From NCBI RefSeq assembly GCF_000712295.1, contig NZ_JMKI01000054.1:48668-112667 (forward strand): 64,000 nucleotides of DNA, given 5' to 3'. Made by a program: the position numbers and the translations under genes. The notes under the pieces were generated by a model. That model made no database searches and was not told where the DNA came from. It was given only the letters and a program-made list of their open reading frames with translations. The DNA comes from Synergistes jonesii. Lineage in GTDB: Bacteria > Synergistota > Synergistia > Synergistales > Synergistaceae. This document shows positions 26,772 through 34,505 of this stretch, piece after piece. Numbering within the stretch: position 1 is the stretch's first letter; each line of letters opens with the position of its first letter.

Positions 26772-27124
26772 TCGCTCCAATCTGTGATACGTATGTGGAG
26801 TTTTAGGATGATTTGCCGTTGAATTACAAAAGCGAGTACTAATATGCGAAGAAAGTCTATTTCTGTAGCTTTAATTGCGGTAGCGCGCCGCGTTTAGACG
26901 TTCGCGCTCTGCCGGGCTCTCTTCGCACGTAAATGATACCGCGGCCGGGCTTTCCGTCAGGTCGCATCCAAGACAGAATTAATTTGATTGTCGCGGAACA
27001 ATCAAAGCGAGGCGCGCCTTCTTAGCGTTTGATAAAGCACGGCTTGGTATCTGCGTAGCAGGATTGTATTCTGTTACACAGTAAAACATAAAACAAAAAA
27101 AATAAAACATGAGGAGTGGAAACA
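26772..27124. other. Intergenic region between tctC and the aldehyde dehydrogenase
   Basis: No gene seen. Contains an inverted repeat TTGATTGT-N6-ACAATCAA at 26984-27005, without a T-run, which could be an operator. The TTCCGT-type palindrome of the divergent region is not repeated here. Confidence 0.5.
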
Positions 27125-28555
27125 ATGGCACATCATGAAGTAACGCCGGAACAGATCGAGAAGATCGAGGCGATCTACGCGAGGGCGAGGGCCGCGGAAA
27201 AGGTGATTGAGAACTACACTCAGGAGCAGGTGGACAGAATGTGCCGCTGCGTAGCGTGGGCGGCGGGAAATCCCAAAACGTTCCAGGAGGTCTGCCATAT
27301 GGGCGTCGACGAGTCCGGCTCGGGCGACAGGGAGGGGCGCTTCGGCAAACGCCACAAGATTCTCGGAGTGCTGCGCGACGCGCTGCGAGAGAAGAGCGTG
27401 GGGCCGATCTTCGTAGACCCGGAGAAGGGCATCACGAAGTACGGCAAGCCGGCCGGCGTCATCGCGTCGCTCATTCCGATGACGAACCCCGAGCTGACGC
27501 CCGTAGTCACGTCTATATACGCGCTCAAGGCGCGCGACGTCGTCATATTTTCGCCGCATCCGCGCACCGTCAAGACGACCGGCCGCGTCGTGCAGATCAT
27601 GCGCGACGCGCTCGCGGCCATAGGCGAGAACCCTGATTTCCTGCAGTGCATGGAAGAGGTCAACATGGATCTCGTCGCCGAGGTGATGAAGCGCGCCGAC
27701 CTCATCATGGCGACCGGCGGGCATGCGATGTGCGTCGCGGCGCACAGCTCCGGCAAGCCGGCCTACTGCTCGGGCGGCGGCAACGCGACTATGATCTACG
27801 ACGAGACCTGCGACCCGGAGATCGCGGCGCGCAACACGAGGATAAGCAAGACTTCCGACTTCGGCTCCGGCTGCTCGGCGGACGGCAATATCATAATTTA
27901 CGGAGGGCTCTACGACAGAGTCATAGAGGCTTTCAAAAACGAGGGCGGCTACCTCGCGACTACGGAGCAGAGGGAGGCGCTTAAGAGGGCGATGTGGGAC
28001 GAGAATGGCAAGCGCATCGTCTCCACCGTCGCGGTCGCGCCGCAGGCGCTGGCGCGCGCGGCGGGCTTCGAGATTCCAGCAGACCGCAAGTTTATAATGG
28101 TGGAGAGCGAGGGCATCGGACCGCAGTTCAAATTCTCTGGAGAGAAGCTGACGACGCTGCTCACCGTCTACCGCTACGAGGGCGAATTCGAGAACGCGCT
28201 TAAGATGATGGACGAGATCTACAAGGTCGGGGGGCGCGGCCACAGCTGCGGCATCTACAGCTGGAACGACGATCATATCAACCGCCTCGCGCTGAGGGCG
28301 CCGGTGACGCGCATCATGGTGCGCCAGCCGCAGTCGAAGGCGAACGCCGGCAGCGCCGAGAACGGCATGGCTATGACCTCCAGCATGGGCTGCGGCACGT
28401 GGGGGGGCAACCAGGTGTCGGAGAACATCGCGCTCAAGCATTATATGAATTACACATGGGTGGCGAAGCCAATAATGAAGGATCAACCGGCGGAGGACGT
28501 CCTCTTCGGCGAATTCTACGACCCGGCGGTAACGAAGGAACAGGCCGAGATATAA
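27125..28555 (+). CDS. CoA-acylating aldehyde dehydrogenase family protein
   Basis: A cytoplasmic NAD(P)-dependent dehydrogenase of the acylating branch (EutE/PduP/AdhE-N and SauS-like), expected to convert an aldehyde plus CoA to acyl-CoA. The nucleotide fold is marked by KYGKPAGVIASLIPMTNPELTPV near residue 108 and RADLIMATGGHAMC near 190. The likely catalytic cysteine is C250 in DFGSGCSADGN. The C-terminal part has SCGIYSWNDDHINRLAL, typical of acylating enzymes. ATG 27125 has GAGGAGTGG upstream. The nearest family I would name is sulfoacetaldehyde dehydrogenase (SauS), but the substrate is uncertain. It pairs with the ThDP enzyme that follows after 84 bp. Confidence 0.85.
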   Translation: MAHHEVTPEQIEKIEAIYARARAAEKVIENYTQEQVDRMCRCVAWAAGNPKTFQEVCHMGVDESGSGDREGRFGKRHKILGVLRDALREKSVGPIFVDPEKGITKYGKPAGVIASLIPMTNPELTPVVTSIYALKARDVVIFSPHPRTVKTTGRVVQIMRDALAAIGENPDFLQCMEEVNMDLVAEVMKRADLIMATGGHAMCVAAHSSGKPAYCSGGGNATMIYDETCDPEIAARNTRISKTSDFGSGCSADGNIIIYGGLYDRVIEAFKNEGGYLATTEQREALKRAMWDENGKRIVSTVAVAPQALARAAGFEIPADRKFIMVESEGIGPQFKFSGEKLTTLLTVYRYEGEFENALKMMDEIYKVGGRGHSCGIYSWNDDHINRLALRAPVTRIMVRQPQSKANAGSAENGMAMTSSMGCGTWGGNQVSENIALKHYMNYTWVAKPIMKDQPAEDVLFGEFYDPAVTKEQAEI

Positions 28556-28639
28556 AGCGGCTGCGGCGAACGCGGCGCCCGCGTCCATTCCGGCGCGGCC
28601 CGCGCCGCGCGGTTTTCTAAAATAATAGGAGGTACTGCA

Positions 28640-30520
28640 ATGGCGAAAGACCTTGTCTCTTTTCAGCTTGTAAAATTTCTTGAGGCGCGCGGCGTCGATC
28701 ACATTTTCGGACTCTGCGGGCATACCCTTATCGCTTTTCTCGACGCGCTTAAGGAGAGCAAAATCCGCTACATTTCGGTGCGCCATGAACAGATCGCGGC
28801 CCACGCCGCGGACGGCTATTCACGCGGCAGGGGCTGCCAGGTCCCCGGCGTCGTAATGACGCACCTGGGCCCCGGCATGACCAACGCGGCGACGGGCGTA
28901 GCCGAGGCCGGGCTCAATTCGATTCCCATGGTCGTCATCGCCGGCGACGTGCCGACCTGCTATTTCGGCCGCCACCCCCATCAGGAGGTGAATATGCACT
29001 CTGACGCGAGCCAGTACGAGATATACCGCCCCTTCGTCAAGCGCGCGTGGCGCGTAGACCGCCCCGAGCTGCTGCCCGAGGTGATGGACAAGGCCTTCCG
29101 CCTTGCGGTGACCGGCAGGCCCGGCCCCGTGCTCGTCGACATTCCGATGGACATCTTCGAGATGGAGGTCGATACGCGCTTCTTCGAACAGAGGATCGAC
29201 AACTTCCCCGAGCTGCCGAGGCCGGCGCTCGGCGAAAAGGCTGCGGAAGAGATCGCCGCGATGCTCGCCGAGGCGGAGAGCCCTGTGCTCTATCCGGGCG
29301 GCGGCGTGATATCCTCCGGCGCGTCGCAGGCGCTCACGGAGCTCGCCTCCTTCCTCGACATCCCGGTGCTCTACACGCTGATGGGCAAGGGCGCGATTCC
29401 CGACGACGATCCGCACGCGGTCGGAATGACCGGCTTCTGGGGGACGGAGTTCAACAACACGCTCGCGATGAACGCCGACGTGATCATGGCGGTAGGCACG
29501 CGCCTTTCGGAGGCGGACTGCAGCTCGTGGTATCAGGGCGAGACCTTCGACATCCCGCCGACGAAGCTCATCCACATCGACATCAACCAGGAGGAAATAG
29601 GGCGCAACTTCAAGACCGAAATCGGCGCGATATGCGACGCGAAGCTCGCGCTCGAGGAGATACTAGCCGCCGCGAAGAGGAAATACCCGGCCGGCGTGAA
29701 GCGCCCCGAGACGCTCAGTCGGATAGCCGAGGCGAAAAAGGCCTACAGAGAAACGCTCGTCGGCGCGCAGAAGTCGGAGCAGTTCCCGATGCGCCCCGAG
29801 CGCATACTGAAGGAGCTGCGCGACGCGCTGCCGCGCGACGGCTTTGTCGTCGCCGACGTCGGCTGGAACAAGAACGGCGTCGGGCAGCAGTTCGACATCT
29901 ACGAGCCGGGGACCTTCGTCGCCCCTGGCGGCCTCTGCACCATGGGCTACGGTCCCTCGGCCGCGCTCGGCGTGAAGATCGCGAATCCCGACAAAAAGGT
30001 CGTCGCTCTGATAGGAGACGGCGGCATGGGGACGAACGTCTCGCCCTTCGCCACCGCGGCGGTGGACGGCGTCGCGGTCGTCTGGGTCGTGATGAACAAC
30101 TGTGCCTTCGGCACGATCGCCGGGCTCGAAGGGCAGCACTACGACCACCAGTTCGGCACGACCTTCACGCGCGGCGGCAAGCCCTACAGCCCGGACTTCG
30201 CGGCGATAGGCGAAGCCTACGGCATAAGAGGGCGCAGGATAACCAGGGCCTGCGACTTCAAGCCGGCGCTCGAAGAAGCCCTCGCGTCGGACGAGCCCTG
30301 CGTCATCGACGTCCGCATGGAGAACGCCCCGGTCGTAACTTGGGGCTGCTGGAACATAAACGACATGTACCGCAGGCGCGGCGAGGAAAAGCCGTGGCGG
30401 CAGTGGCAGTGGGAGGACGTCGAGCCCTGGTACATGAAGGAACTCAGGGAGCAGAAGTCGAAGGCAAGAGAAGCGTCGAAAGCGGTGCAGGCCGGCAAAA
30501 GGTTGAAGGCTCCCCGCTGA
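28640..30520 (+). CDS. ThDP-dependent enzyme, acetolactate synthase-like
   Basis: A large thiamine-diphosphate enzyme (626 residues) with three domains. The N-terminal Pyr domain has VRHEQIAAHAADGYSR with the catalytic Glu near residue 50 and HLGPGMTNAATG. The middle domain (about 200-340) is of the transhydrogenase type. The C-terminal PP domain has the ThDP motif GDGGMGTNVSPFATAAVDGV, and NNCAFGTI lies just after it. Relatives include acetolactate synthase, glyoxylate carboligase, oxalyl-CoA decarboxylase and sulfoacetaldehyde acetyltransferase. No small regulatory subunit is nearby, so biosynthetic acetolactate synthase is unlikely. Next to an acylating aldehyde dehydrogenase it may make or use the aldehyde by decarboxylating a 2-oxoacid. 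AGGAGG precedes the ATG. Confidence 0.87.
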   Translation: MAKDLVSFQLVKFLEARGVDHIFGLCGHTLIAFLDALKESKIRYISVRHEQIAAHAADGYSRGRGCQVPGVVMTHLGPGMTNAATGVAEAGLNSIPMVVIAGDVPTCYFGRHPHQEVNMHSDASQYEIYRPFVKRAWRVDRPELLPEVMDKAFRLAVTGRPGPVLVDIPMDIFEMEVDTRFFEQRIDNFPELPRPALGEKAAEEIAAMLAEAESPVLYPGGGVISSGASQALTELASFLDIPVLYTLMGKGAIPDDDPHAVGMTGFWGTEFNNTLAMNADVIMAVGTRLSEADCSSWYQGETFDIPPTKLIHIDINQEEIGRNFKTEIGAICDAKLALEEILAAAKRKYPAGVKRPETLSRIAEAKKAYRETLVGAQKSEQFPMRPERILKELRDALPRDGFVVADVGWNKNGVGQQFDIYEPGTFVAPGGLCTMGYGPSAALGVKIANPDKKVVALIGDGGMGTNVSPFATAAVDGVAVVWVVMNNCAFGTIAGLEGQHYDHQFGTTFTRGGKPYSPDFAAIGEAYGIRGRRITRACDFKPALEEALASDEPCVIDVRMENAPVVTWGCWNINDMYRRRGEEKPWRQWQWEDVEPWYMKELREQKSKAREASKAVQAGKRLKAPR

Positions 30521-30564
30521 ACGCCGGACAAAATATAAGGACCTCCCTTCAAGAAACACATAAA

Positions 30565-30607
30565 AGCCGGGTTCCCGCACTTTGAAAGGCGGGGGCCCGG
30601 CGCTTTT
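30565..30607. terminator. Terminator between convergent ThDP and IclR genes
   Basis: GCCGGGTTCCCGC pairs with GCGGGGGCCCGGC (two G-T pairs) around a 10-nt loop, followed by GCTTTT. The left flank is AAAA, so it can serve both strands. Confidence 0.75.
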
Positions 30608-30631
30608 GCGGTGCGGATTTTTATCGTCGCG

Positions 30632-31375
30632 CTACAGCTGATTGGCTATCTCCCTGCACATCGCCTGAATCTTCGGTATAAGGCTCATCGCGTATTCTTC
30701 CGAGAAACGCTGCGTCGGCCCGGCGACCGAGAAGGAGAAGACGATATCGCCGCGCCTGTTGAAGACCGGCACGGCTATCGAGAGGATGCCCTCGTCGCGC
30801 TCCGCCCTGCTGATCGCGTAGCCGAGCGTGCGCACGTCGGCGAGGCTTTTGCGCAGCTTTTCCGGCTCGTATATCGTGTTTTCCGTTATCTTGTAGGCCT
30901 TCTTTACCTCGCGCTCTATCACCTCGTCGCCGAGGAAGGCGAGCAGCGCTCTGCTGCCCGCTCCCGCCCAGAGCGGCATCCTGTCGCCGACCCTCATCAC
31001 GCAGCGCACCGTCAGAAGGCTCTCAAGCTGTTCGTAGCAGACGCGGTATTCGCCGGCGACGCCGTAAAGCGATACGGCCTCTTTCGTCTCGTCCCTTATC
31101 TCCTTCATATAGGGGTAGATGATTTGCTGCGGCCGGAAGTTTGCCTTCGCGATGCTACCGAGCAGATATAGCTGGCTGCCGAGCGAATACGTGCGGTCGC
31201 TGTGGCGCTGCAATATATTCAGCCCTTCGAGCGTCGCGGCGATCCTCAGCGACGTAGTGACGGGCAGATTTATCCTTTCCGCTATCTCGCTCAGAGACAA
31301 CTTGTAGTCGTCGCGCGTGAAAGCCTTCAATATCGCGAAAGCCCTTTCCACAGAACGGACCGAATCTTCAGCCAT
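30632..31375 (-). CDS. IclR-family transcriptional regulator
   Basis: A DNA-binding regulator with an N-terminal winged helix (SVERAFAILKAF, LSLSEIAERINLPVTTSLRIAATL at residues 6-45) and a C-terminal IclR effector-binding domain (GAGSRALLAFLGDE, GYAISRAERDEGILSIAVPVF). ATG 31375 is chosen because the family sequence begins there and AGAGGTG lies upstream; 34 more open codons precede it. IclR members usually control organic or aromatic acid catabolism and bind short palindromes. The twin TTCCGT-ATA-ACGGAA sites at 21789 and 21895 are candidate targets. It is convergent with the ThDP operon and likely the local regulator of the island (inference). Confidence 0.9.
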   Translation of the reverse strand: MAEDSVRSVERAFAILKAFTRDDYKLSLSEIAERINLPVTTSLRIAATLEGLNILQRHSDRTYSLGSQLYLLGSIAKANFRPQQIIYPYMKEIRDETKEAVSLYGVAGEYRVCYEQLESLLTVRCVMRVGDRMPLWAGAGSRALLAFLGDEVIEREVKKAYKITENTIYEPEKLRKSLADVRTLGYAISRAERDEGILSIAVPVFNRRGDIVFSFSVAGPTQRFSEEYAMSLIPKIQAMCREIANQL

Positions 31376-31499
31376 TTGCCACACCTCTTTTAAAATCACG
31401 GCGAACATCAAAAACAGAGCGTACGCCATCTTAAATATAATATCATAAAAATCTACCGCGCAGCGGCAAGAGCTCATTTTGCCCCGCCGGCCGGAGCTC

Positions 31500-31528
31500 T
31501 TGCCAATTACGCGAAAAGCTTATACAAT
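31500..31528 (+). promoter_or_regulatory. Promoter of the cysE leader transcript
   Basis: TTGCCA at 31500-31505, 17-bp spacer, TACAAT at 31523-31528. Predicted start near 31535, giving a leader of about 190 nt before cysE. Confidence 0.55.
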
Positions 31529-31534
31529 GTCGAT

Positions 31535-31716
31535 ATGAAGGATATGATAATGCTTTGCCGCGGTGATAATTTCTGTTGCAGCTGTACGGTGGCGCCACTA
31601 AAAACCGTACGGGCGGTTCCGCCGTATGCATAAGCGCGGGAATGCGTTGTCGTATACCAGGAAAAATAAACTTTAGCAATTGTAGAGCAGCCCGTCGAAA
31701 GACGGGCTCTTTTTTT
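31535..31716 (+). ncRNA. Structured cysE 5' leader or small RNA ending in a terminator
   Basis: The predicted transcript contains GTACGGT paired with ACCGTAC (near 31580-31608), a GGCGG/CCGCC hairpin, and ends with the perfect terminator at 31689. The terminator lies before the cysE ribosome site, so transcription of cysE from this promoter must read through it. That is the layout of a riboswitch/attenuator or of a separate small RNA. I could not match it to a T-box, SAM or other known riboswitch class. Confidence 0.4.
31689..31716 (+). terminator. Intrinsic terminator directly upstream of cysE
   Basis: AGCCCGTC, loop GAAA, GACGGGCT, then CTTTTTTT. A perfect 8-bp stem plus seven T; it ends 13 bp before the cysE ATG. 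Confidence 0.85.
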
Positions 31717-31729
31717 GAGGGGGAGTATC

Positions 31730-32503
31730 ATGGGCATATGGAGGTACATAAAGTGCGACTACGAGGCTGCGAAGCGGAACGATCCGGCCATTCCCGACGG
31801 GCTGCGCGGATTTTTTGAAGTGGTCTTCTGCACGCCGGGCTTTCTTGCGATAACGGCGCACAGAGGTATACATTTCCTTCATTCGGCGCTGCATATTCCG
31901 GTGCTGCCGCGCTTCGTCTCGCTCTTAGTGCGCTGGTGGACGGGCATAGAGATACATCCCGCCGCGCAGATCGGCGAGGGCTTCTTCATCGACCACGGCG
32001 CGGGCGTCGTCATAGGCGAGACGACGATAGTCGGCAAAAACGTCGTGCTCTATCAGGGCGTCACGCTCGGCGGCACTGGCAACGAAAAATGCCATAAAAG
32101 GCACCCGACGCTCGGCGACAACGTTTTTGTCGGCAGCGGCGCGAAGATATTAGGCCCGATCACGATAGGCTCTAATTCGCGAATCGGCGCGAACAGCGTG
32201 GTGCTGAAGGACGTTCCGGCAAAAGCCACCGTGACGGGCATGAGGGCGCGCATCGTCAAGGTCGACGGTAAGCAGGTCGGCGGCGGCTCGTCGGGCTTTT
32301 CGCAGGAGGAACTCCTCTCGCGCGTCATCCGCCTCGAAGAGGAAGTATATTATCTGCGCGGCGAGTTGAAAGAGATGAGGGGCGAAGCGCCGGTCGAGGA
32401 GAGGGCGTCGGGCGAAGGGCTCGACGTCGAAGTGATGCACGGAAGCTCAGTGATAGGGGGTGCTCATAAGTTTACATATCAATCTGATATATCAAAAAAA
32501 TAA
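31730..32503 (+). CDS. cysE: Serine O-acetyltransferase
   Basis: Catalyses acetyl-CoA plus L-serine to O-acetylserine, the first step of cysteine synthesis. An N-terminal helical region (FFEVVFCTPGFLAITAHR) precedes the left-handed beta-helix of hexapeptide repeats from about residue 65. Key residues: EIHPAAQIGEGFFIDHGAGVV with the catalytic Asp-His, GETTIVGKNV, and the loop GGTGNEKCHKRHPTLGD characteristic of CysE. The C-terminus extends about 80 residues past the helix with a predicted helical segment (SRVIRLEEEVYYLRGELKEM), longer than usual. ATG 31730 has GAGGGGGAG upstream. Expression is probably controlled by the terminator-containing leader. No cysK is adjacent. Confidence 0.94.
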   Translation: MGIWRYIKCDYEAAKRNDPAIPDGLRGFFEVVFCTPGFLAITAHRGIHFLHSALHIPVLPRFVSLLVRWWTGIEIHPAAQIGEGFFIDHGAGVVIGETTIVGKNVVLYQGVTLGGTGNEKCHKRHPTLGDNVFVGSGAKILGPITIGSNSRIGANSVVLKDVPAKATVTGMRARIVKVDGKQVGGGSSGFSQEELLSRVIRLEEEVYYLRGELKEMRGEAPVEERASGEGLDVEVMHGSSVIGGAHKFTYQSDISKK

Positions 32504-32819
32504 TAGAAAAAATTATGATCTGATATTTCTGTAAGAATAAAATTCCGCGGACGGCGCTCAGAAGATTCGATAACAAGCCCTTTCGCCCCTCAAAGCGCAG
32601 AGGAGGGGCGAAGGGTTTTTATTAGTATAGAATGCGCAAAACGCCCTTTCTGACAGTTCTTATCTTACAAGCGGCGGACGGAAAAGCACGTTATCTGCAA
32701 CAAGAATACATAATCATTCCAATATTAATTCAGAGATAAAAATATCATAAAGCTATATATCGATTGATTTTTACACGACAAATATTCTAACGTTGACAGT
32801 AACGCCTATCTGATATATC
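32483..32819. repeat. Two copies of TCTGATATATC flanking the cysE-dctP gap
   Basis: The 11-mer occurs at 32483-32493 (end of cysE) and 32809-32819 (over the -10 of the dctP promoter). Its core GATATATC is palindromic. A related CTGATATTTC lies at 32519. Could be binding sites for a shared regulator, or chance in A+T-rich DNA. Confidence 0.3.
32578..32620 (+). terminator. Intrinsic terminator after cysE
   Basis: CCCTTTCGCCCCT on the left pairs with AGGGGCGAAGGG on the right (one bulged T), followed by TTTTTATT. The remainder of 32504-32792 holds no gene. Confidence 0.8.
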
Positions 32820-32821
32820 TT
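32793..32821 (+). promoter_or_regulatory. Promoter of the orphan dctP gene
   Basis: TTGACA at 32793-32798, 17-bp spacer, TATCTT at 32816-32821. The spacer end and -10 are covered by the TCTGATATATC repeat. Confidence 0.5.
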
Positions 32822-32952
32822 TTGTTCAGTATGCGTTGCGTAGAATTCCATAACGTGCCGGAGCAGAAATGCAGTGGGTATCGTCTGCGGCTTTTTCGGC
32901 CTGACGGCCGTTTTTATTAAAAAAGCAAATATAGAAAAGGAGAGGTACCACA

Positions 32953-33954
32953 ATGAAGAAGTTCACAGTACTTATGGCGGCGTTATTCGCCTTTGCGGCG
33001 ATGGCCGGCTCGGCGGCGGCCGCCGAGAAGATCGTATTCCGCTTTGCGGGACAGCAGCCTACGGAGCACCTCTGCACAAAGATGATGCACGACTTTGCGA
33101 AGGAAATCGGCGAGAAGACGAAAGGACGCGTCGAAATCAAGGTCTTCCCGGCGAATCAGCTCGGCAGCTACGAACTCGTAATGGAAGAGCTCATCCGCGG
33201 CACCGTCGATATGTCCGTAACGTCGTTCGCAAGCGGCTTTGACCCGCGCTTCGACGTCATCTACACGAACGGGATCGTCAGCAGCTACGACGAGGCGAAA
33301 AAGGTATTCATGCCCGGCGCGTGGCTCCCGAATAAGCTCGTAGAGCTCGGCAAGCCGCTCGGCGTAAACGTTCTCGGCTCGTATATCGAAGGCTTTATCG
33401 GCATCGCTTCGAGGAAGCCCCTCAAGGAACCGCTCAACCCGAAGGTGGACAAGGGCGTCCTCGTCCGCGTGGCCAACATGGACGTTTACAACCTCGGCGC
33501 GAAGGCCATGGGCTTCCGCACGATCACAATCCCCTGGGCCGACATTTATCAGTCGATGCAGACCGGCGTCTGCGACGCGGTCGACGGCATGTCTACGGCG
33601 GCGGCCTTCACTACGCTCGGCGACGTCATGAAGTACTGGTACGCGACGAACTACTCCTTCGAATACCTCCCGCTGATGGTCAGCGAAAAGGCCTGGAAGA
33701 AACTTTCGCCCGAAGATCAGAAGATATTCAGGGAAGCCGCGAAGAACTTCACGCTTAAATCGATCAGCACGGCCCAGTCCGAAGATACTAAATACATGCA
33801 GCTGATGGAGAAGAAGGGCATCAAGGTCTTCAGGTATACAGACAAAGAGCTTAAACCGATCAAACAGGCCTGCGTAGGCATCTGGGACGAGCTCGGCAAG
33901 AGGGGGCTCACGCCGGAGCTTATGAAAGGGCTCAGAGAGCACCTCGGCAAGTAA
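32953..33954 (+). CDS. dctP: DctP-family TRAP transporter solute-binding protein (orphan)
   Basis: A periplasmic ligand-binding protein of the DctP family, 333 residues. Signal peptide MKKFTVLMAALFAFAAMAGSAAA, then EKIVFRFAGQQPTEHLC. Landmarks are KGRVEIKVFPANQLGSYELVMEEL, VLVRVANMDVYNLGAKAMGFR with the ligand-binding Arg, and MQTGVCDAVDGMSTAA. No DctQ or DctM gene is nearby: the gene is monocistronic, with its own promoter and two terminators after it. It must use a permease encoded elsewhere or act as a soluble receptor. A resemblance in layout to the DctP at 58535 is seen (same blocks), but the sequences are clearly different paralogues. Confidence 0.92.
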   Translation: MKKFTVLMAALFAFAAMAGSAAAAEKIVFRFAGQQPTEHLCTKMMHDFAKEIGEKTKGRVEIKVFPANQLGSYELVMEELIRGTVDMSVTSFASGFDPRFDVIYTNGIVSSYDEAKKVFMPGAWLPNKLVELGKPLGVNVLGSYIEGFIGIASRKPLKEPLNPKVDKGVLVRVANMDVYNLGAKAMGFRTITIPWADIYQSMQTGVCDAVDGMSTAAAFTTLGDVMKYWYATNYSFEYLPLMVSEKAWKKLSPEDQKIFREAAKNFTLKSISTAQSEDTKYMQLMEKKGIKVFRYTDKELKPIKQACVGIWDELGKRGLTPELMKGLREHLGK

Positions 33955-33982
33955 AAGGCCGGCAGAAATCGGCAGAGGTAAA

Positions 33983-34020
33983 AACAACGGTGCCGCATAA
34001 CGAAAGGCGCCGTTGTTTTT
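33983..34020 (+). terminator. Intrinsic terminator after orphan dctP
   Basis: AACAACGGTGCC and GGCGCCGTTGTT (one G-T pair) around an 11-nt loop, followed by TTT and TATTAT. Confidence 0.82.
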
Positions 34021-34075
34021 TATTATATGGCGGATGTTAAAGAGGATTCGGCGGCGATAAAATTTGCGGCCGGAG

Positions 34076-34112
34076 CGCCGAAGCCCACACCTCCTGCGGG
34101 CTTCGGCGTTTT
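34076..34112 (+). terminator. Second hairpin terminator between dctP and the spe operon
   Basis: CGCCGAAGCCC (34076-34086) pairs perfectly with GGGCTTCGGCG (34098-34108), then TTTT. May also stop the convergent spe operon transcript. Confidence 0.7.
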
Positions 34113-34145
34113 GTGATCGCGGCGCTTGGCGCCGCCGGGCGTCAT

Positions 34146-34490
34146 CTATCTCACGGCTTCGTAATCGATATGCGATTCTTCGTCCGTCGCTTCGAGCTTG
34201 AAGATGACGGGGCGCAGGCCGTCGTTGCAGCTGCATATCGCGACGCTGGGCTTTCTTATCCAGTCTCCGTAGTAGAATAAGCCCTTTCCCGCGCCGTGCG
34301 CCAGCGCGAAGGCGTACTGATATATCGCCTTCCACGCCTCGTCGCAGAAGCCGCCGGGCTTCGCGTAGTCGGCGTAGAATACCTGCCCTTCTTTCAGCAT
34401 CGGGCAGGCGCCGAGCCCTTCCGCGCCGTATTCGGCGGCGAGCTCCCTGTCGAAGGTCGTCTTGAGGACCGTTATCTTCACCCTCTTCAT
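34146..34490 (-). CDS. TIGR04076 family protein
   Basis: A 114-residue protein I assign to the TIGR04076 family by the N-terminal VKITVLKTTFDRELAAEYG, the motif GACPMLKEGQVFY, and the cysteine-rich block around GGFCDEAWKAIYQY and SVAICSCNDGLRPV. The family is found mostly in anaerobes and has no proven function. The conserved cysteines suggest metal binding or redox sensitivity. It is the last gene of the polyamine operon, 15 bp after speB, which would tie it to polyamine or arginine metabolism here (inference). A GGAG site precedes the ATG. Confidence 0.82.
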   Translation of the reverse strand: MKRVKITVLKTTFDRELAAEYGAEGLGACPMLKEGQVFYADYAKPGGFCDEAWKAIYQYAFALAHGAGKGLFYYGDWIRKPSVAICSCNDGLRPVIFKLEATDEESHIDYEAVR

Positions 34491-34505
34491 CTTTTCATCT
34501 CCTTT

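Noticed and set aside
27074..28804. 576-codon minus-strand ORF opposite the aldehyde dehydrogenase
   Set aside because: Antisense shadow with His/Arg-rich low-information sequence.
28640..30520. Biosynthetic acetolactate synthase (ilvB)
   Set aside because: No regulatory small subunit or other branched-chain genes nearby, and the neighbours are catabolic.
31576..31600. T-box riboswitch in the cysE leader (GGTGGCGCC resembles the T-box core)
   Set aside because: The core has a mismatch at the conserved A, lies about 100 nt from the terminator stem and shares no sequence with it, and no stem I pattern was found.
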